In this document: positions 12,844-13,223 of the stretch, piece after piece | Numbering within the stretch: position 1 is the first letter of the stretch | Layout of the letters: each line of letters starts with the position of its first letter | Origin: Chloroflexi bacterium RBG_16_60_22 | GTDB lineage: Bacteria; Chloroflexota; Dehalococcoidia; Dehalococcoidales; RBG-16-60-22 | Direction of reading: 5' to 3' | Assembly (NCBI GenBank): GCA_001796935.1 | Contig: MGNX01000104.1 | Coordinates: 4,357-17,579 of the forward strand | Length of the DNA: 13,223 nucleotides | Translations under genes and position numbers: made by a program | Notes under the pieces: generated by a model | Told to the model about the DNA's origin: nothing | Database searches by the model: none | The model's input: the letters and a program-made list of their open reading frames with translations, nothing else

Positions 12844-13223
12844 TTATCTCCTGACGCCGGCGAAGCCGGCCTTGGGCAGGGCCACTTTCAGGGCTGCCAG
12901 CAGCTCCTTGATTTCATCTTCCGTCACCAGGCCGAGGTGGCCGATGCGGAATATCTTGCTTTCGAGGTGGGCCTGGCCGCCGGCCAGCACGATGCCGTGC
13001 TCCGACTGCATTATTTGACGGAGCCGCTTGCCGTCCACGCCGTCCGGGATGGTGATGGCGGTGACGGTGTTGGAGGCGTGGCCTTCCTCGGCGAAGATGG
13101 ATAGTCCCAGCGCCTTGACGCCGTCGCGGGTCATCTGCCCGAGGCGGGCGTGCCGTTTGAAGATATTTTTAATACCCTCTTTCAGCATCATATCCAGCGC
13201 CACCGAGAGGGCGAAGACTACCG
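12844..13223 (-). CDS. Class V aminotransferase, C-terminal part (alanine/serine-glyoxylate type), truncated by window edge
   Basis: The C-terminal 126 residues or so of a PLP aminotransferase; the PLP lysine and start codon lie beyond the right edge. The visible part, with FKRHARLGQMTRDGVKALGL and a GHASNTVTAITIP strand, then the GGQAHLESKIFRIGHLG segment containing the family's conserved R-I-G-H-L-G, fits the small C-terminal domain of the serine-pyruvate/alanine-glyoxylate subfamily. Next to serA, 7 bp apart, it most likely transaminates phosphohydroxypyruvate to phosphoserine, standing in for SerC, as reported for members of this subfamily in some anaerobes and archaea. The frame stays open to the window end, where the GTG at 13203 is internal and not a start. 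Confidence 0.9.
   Translation of the reverse strand, partial: VVFALSVALDMMLKEGIKNIFKRHARLGQMTRDGVKALGLSIFAEEGHASNTVTAITIPDGVDGKRLRQIMQSEHGIVLAGGQAHLESKIFRIGHLGLVTEDEIKELLAALKVALPKAGFAGVRR

Noticed and set aside
1..13223. Mobile elements, CRISPR, tRNA or rRNA
   Set aside because: No transposase or integrase motifs, no regularly spaced repeats, and no tRNA-like cloverleaf or rRNA signature was seen on reading both strands.

Overview
The window looks like chromosomal DNA of a GC-rich anaerobic bacterium, most likely Chloroflexota of the Dehalococcoidia type. This rests on recalled family features: an FtsK with a charged insertion before its motor domain, an RNase J next to FtsK, and SerA paired with a class V aminotransferase instead of a classical SerC. 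No sequence search was run, so the lineage is an inference. Genes are tightly packed, with no gene-free stretch over 300 bases. There is no rRNA, tRNA, CRISPR array, transposase or phage gene.

Left part (1-5537), genes on both strands. A truncated gene at the left edge (minus) diverges from a two-gene plus-strand unit: a FemAB/CelD-like GNAT acyltransferase (237-1217) and a GT4 glycosyltransferase closely resembling MshA (1246-2478). The glycosyltransferase ends tail-to-tail, stop codons overlapping, with a tandem-GNAT protein resembling MshD (2475-3386, minus). That gene shares a compact bidirectional promoter with a PIG-L/MshB-like zinc deacetylase (3481-4230, plus). The deacetylase overlaps, tail-to-tail by 46 bp, a glyoxalase-II-like metallo-beta-lactamase hydrolase (4185-4826, minus). 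A PAP2-like membrane protein (4944-5537, plus) follows. Together these encode three of the four reaction types of mycothiol synthesis (glycosyl transfer, deacetylation, N-acetylation) plus an extra acyltransferase. The cysteine ligase (MshC) is absent here. This is the best candidate for an undescribed pathway, either a low-molecular-weight thiol or a modified amino-sugar conjugate.

Middle part (5577-10573), all minus, read right to left: family 4 uracil-DNA glycosylase, RNase J, FtsK and a 100-residue charged protein of unknown function. Spacing is 4, 30 and 22 bp, so this is probably one operon joining DNA repair, RNA turnover and chromosome segregation. A good sigma-70-type promoter at 10615-10643 precedes it and overlaps a 9-bp inverted repeat that could be an operator. 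The glycosylase ends in a peptide resembling a sliding-clamp-binding motif.

Right part (10661-13223), all minus: a class V aminotransferase (truncated by the window edge) and SerA, 7 bp apart, together giving the first two steps of serine synthesis. After a short AT-rich spacer comes a lipoprotein with a rhodanese domain. A GC-rich palindrome straddles the serA stop codon and may be a REP-like repeat or transcript-end structure.
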